DNA of 64,000 nt, taken from NCBI GenBank assembly GCA_964537995.1, contig CAZICW010000001.1, forward strand, positions 1-64,000, written 5' to 3'. Under the pieces are notes generated by a model. The model was not told the DNA's origin. It saw only the letters and a program-made list of their open reading frames with translations, and did no database searches. Source of the DNA: JAFLUQ01 sp964537995. GTDB lineage: Bacteria > Bacillota > Clostridia > UMGS1883. Of this stretch, positions 61,973 to 64,000 are shown in pieces; the first letter of the stretch is position 1; every line of letters starts with the position of its first letter. Position numbers and translations under genes: made by a program.

Positions 61973-63968
61973 GCGCAAAGCGGATTACGCCAAGCGGGGA
62001 TTTATTGCCGTCGCCGCCTTTGCTCTCATTCTGACAATAAGTCTCACGGCGGGACAGGCAGGTCAGCTTGAGCTGAATGCCGGCGATATTTCTCCGGTAG
62101 ATGTTTACGCTTCGCGCGCAATTGTGGATAAGACGACAACGGCGGCGCTGCGTGAGGCGGCGGAGAAAAGTGTGCAGGCTGTGTACAAGCTGGACGGCGC
62201 TCTGCGCACCTCGGCGACGGAGCAGCTTAATACCTTTTTTGCCGCCGCAACCACTGTGCGCGAAAACGAAGAATACGATACCGAAGCGAAAATTCTCCAG
62301 CTAAAGGCGCGTTCCAAGCTTGAACTGGACGACGGGTGCTATGAAGCCGTCGCCTCAATGTCCGATTCGGATTTTTCGGCTCTGAAAAAGGTTGTGAGCT
62401 TTGTTGACGAGGTTATGGCGGACGGCGTCGAGGATACGGCCTCCGGAGTCGAAGCCTGCCGGGCAAAAATTGACGCCATCGGCTTGGACGAGGACGCGCA
62501 AGCCGCGGCGATTGCGCTTGTTCGCTCCGTTATAACGGAAAATCTCAGCGTTGACGAGGACGAAACGGAGCGCCGGCGCGATGCTGCCGCGGCGGCGGTG
62601 GAAAACGTTGAGTACAAAAAAAATCAAACGCTTGTGCGCCGAGGCGAAATCGTGACGCAAGCGCAGCTCGATATGCTCGGCGAGCTGGGGCTGCTCAAAG
62701 GCTCAAGTCCTCTCAGCCGCCGTTATATCGCGGGAATATGCATTCTTCTGCTGACGTGCTTCGGACTTTTCGCCGCCTATATCTTCATCTGCGACCCTCA
62801 GCTCGGTCACAGCACCGACAAGCTGCTGATAATCGCGATTGTCTGTATTATAGCCTCGGCAATGGAATTTTACATAGGGCGCAGCCTTTCGGACACTGTC
62901 CGTTATATGCTGCCTATAGGCTTTGCGGCGGCCGTGATAACAATTTTCGCCGATGTGAAGGCGGCGATTTTGGTAAACGTGTGCATAGGAATTTTCGGAG
63001 CCGTCGGCGCAATGCACGACTGGGGATACGGCGTATGTCTGATTCTGAGCGGAAGCATAACCGCCTTCTGCTACAGCAAGGTAAAACGAAGGGTAAACAT
63101 AATTCCCGCGGCGCTGATAAGCTCCTTGGGGAATGCGGCGTCGGCTCTCTGTATGTCGCTGCTTGAGTCCGAGGACGGACGCGGCATACTTATGAATCTG
63201 GGCGCGGGATTTGTCGGAGGCTTTCTGGCGGGGATACTGACCGCCGGTTCTCTCCCCTTCTGGGAATGGGGCTTCGATGTACTTACGCCGATGAAGCTGA
63301 ACGAGCTGAGCAATCCCGAAAGCAAGCTGCTTAAAAGGCTGCTCATTCAGGCTCCGGGGACATACCACCACTCCCTGACCGTGGCTAATATAGCGGAAAT
63401 TGCCGCCCGCTCAATCGGCGCCGACAGCGTACTGGCGCGTGTCGGGGCTTACTATCACGATATAGGCAAGATGAATCATCCGCTGTATTTCAAGGAAAAC
63501 CAATACACCGAAAATCCGCACGACAACATGAGCTATCAGGAGAGCGCAAGGGTTATCATAAATCATGTTTCCGACGGTATAGCAATGGCGAAGCAGTATC
63601 ATCTTCCTCACGGCATCCGTGACATAATTGCCCAGCACCATGGCACAACGGGCACGGGCTATTTCCTTGTACGCGCCCTTCGGGAAGACCCCGACTGCGA
63701 TGTTTCTCCTTACATTTATCCCGGTCCGAAGCCGCAGACCCGCGAAGCGGCAATCGTCATGCTCTGCGACGGCTGCGAGGCGGCGGTGAGAAGTCTGAGC
63801 AGCAAGGAAGAAGCCGAAATAGACAAAATGGTGCGCGAGCTGATAAATTCGCGCGTTGAAGCGGGTCAGCTCGACGAATGTAATCTTACCTTCGGAGAGC
63901 TGCGCATTGTGACAAACACCATAATCAAAACTCTCGGCGGATATTTCCACGAGAGAATACAGTATTAG
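61965..63968 (+). CDS. pgpH: 7TM-HD family phosphohydrolase (PgpH/YqfF-like, c-di-AMP phosphodiesterase)
   Basis: This 667-residue protein has one N-terminal helix (about 10-28) and an extracytoplasmic 7TMR-HDED domain (about 30-250). A block of seven membrane helices (about 260-450) is followed by a cytoplasmic HD domain (about 470-650). The HD motif is YHHSLTVANIAEIAARSIGADSVLARVGAYYHDIGKM with the HDIG pair near 508-511, and downstream IAQHHGTTGTGYFL and the D in CDGCEAAVRS. PgpH degrades c-di-AMP in Listeria. The ATG at 61965 overlaps phoH by 8 nt. An in-frame ATG 10 codons earlier is inside phoH and less likely. Confidence 0.95.
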   Translation: MDKRKADYAKRGFIAVAAFALILTISLTAGQAGQLELNAGDISPVDVYASRAIVDKTTTAALREAAEKSVQAVYKLDGALRTSATEQLNTFFAAATTVRENEEYDTEAKILQLKARSKLELDDGCYEAVASMSDSDFSALKKVVSFVDEVMADGVEDTASGVEACRAKIDAIGLDEDAQAAAIALVRSVITENLSVDEDETERRRDAAAAAVENVEYKKNQTLVRRGEIVTQAQLDMLGELGLLKGSSPLSRRYIAGICILLLTCFGLFAAYIFICDPQLGHSTDKLLIIAIVCIIASAMEFYIGRSLSDTVRYMLPIGFAAAVITIFADVKAAILVNVCIGIFGAVGAMHDWGYGVCLILSGSITAFCYSKVKRRVNIIPAALISSLGNAASALCMSLLESEDGRGILMNLGAGFVGGFLAGILTAGSLPFWEWGFDVLTPMKLNELSNPESKLLKRLLIQAPGTYHHSLTVANIAEIAARSIGADSVLARVGAYYHDIGKMNHPLYFKENQYTENPHDNMSYQESARVIINHVSDGIAMAKQYHLPHGIRDIIAQHHGTTGTGYFLVRALREDPDCDVSPYIYPGPKPQTREAAIVMLCDGCEAAVRSLSSKEEAEIDKMVRELINSRVEAGQLDECNLTFGELRIVTNTIIKTLGGYFHERIQY

Positions 63969-63981
63969 CGGGAGGATTACC

Positions 63982-64000
63982 ATGATTGAATTTATTATTG
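63982..64000 (+). CDS. ybeY: Probable endoribonuclease YbeY, N-terminus only (truncated by window end)
   Basis: Only the first codons (MIEFII) are present, after a good GGGAGG ribosome-binding site 13 nt past the pgpH stop. Position directly after pgpH in the phoH cluster is where ybeY sits in most Clostridia. The identification rests on gene order, not on sequence. Confidence 0.5.

Noticed and set aside
1..64000. CRISPR array, tRNA, rRNA, prophage or insertion sequence
   Set aside because: I saw no regularly spaced repeats, tRNA-like cloverleaf, rRNA segments, transposase or integrase motifs. A covariance search would be needed to exclude short RNAs.

Overview
The window looks like a chromosomal contig from an endospore-forming, Gram-positive anaerobe of class Clostridia, probably uncultured. 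Sporulation genes are spread along it (spoIVA, a SpoIVFB-type protease, an uninterrupted sigK, a YlbJ/SpoVV-like gene, yqfC, yqfD). There is a Firmicutes T-box leader, and many promoters of the TTGACA/TATAAT type have exactly 17-bp spacers. GC content is moderate and intergenic regions are AT-rich. A run of 100 Ns shows that this is a scaffolded assembly. I see no phage, integrase, insertion sequence, CRISPR array, rRNA or tRNA.

Layout: 0.1-6.3 kb holds an FMN glutamate-synthase-like domain protein with a prolyl-tRNA editing protein, pgi, a small P-loop protein, a short ferredoxin-ASKHA corrinoid-activator-like protein, and rplM-rpsI. 6.4-18 kb holds dnaE, a decayed metallo-beta-lactamase-fold remnant, spoIVA, a paired radical-SAM/DUF2344 operon, a reduced spoIVFA-spoIVFB pair, a MATE exporter and a THUMP RNA methyltransferase. 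18-32 kb is one nine-gene minus-strand operon. It encodes two extracellular binding proteins, two pairs of ABC permeases, a membrane-anchored beta-propeller, a YIP1 protein and a large DUF5696 protein. No ATPase or recognisable hydrolase is present in it. 32-38 kb holds pheST under a Phe T-box, an AraC regulator and purA. 38-46 kb holds argC-argB, an unknown small gene, sigK, an aminotransferase, trpS, a TagO-like transferase and UDP-GlcNAc 2-epimerase. 46-53 kb is a complete F-type ATP synthase operon whose c subunit carries the full sodium-binding signature. 53-56.5 kb is a secreted repeat protein broken by the assembly gap. 56.6-64 kb holds asnB, the YlbJ-like gene, and the conserved cluster yqfC-yqfD-phoH-pgpH with the first codons of a probable ybeY.

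How the genes work together: most of the window is housekeeping (translation, replication, ATP synthesis, arginine, purine and asparagine synthesis, wall-polymer precursors) mixed with sporulation functions. Three sporulation genes (spoIVA, sigK, yqfC) are preceded by similar candidate sigma-E boxes with identical 14-nt spacers. The main accessory element is the nine-gene transport operon. It has its own strong promoter and a bidirectional terminator, and several of its genes overlap or nearly abut. It looks like a dedicated system for capturing a large or complex extracellular ligand, probably a glycan. That substrate assignment is inference. It is my best candidate for a poorly described system here.
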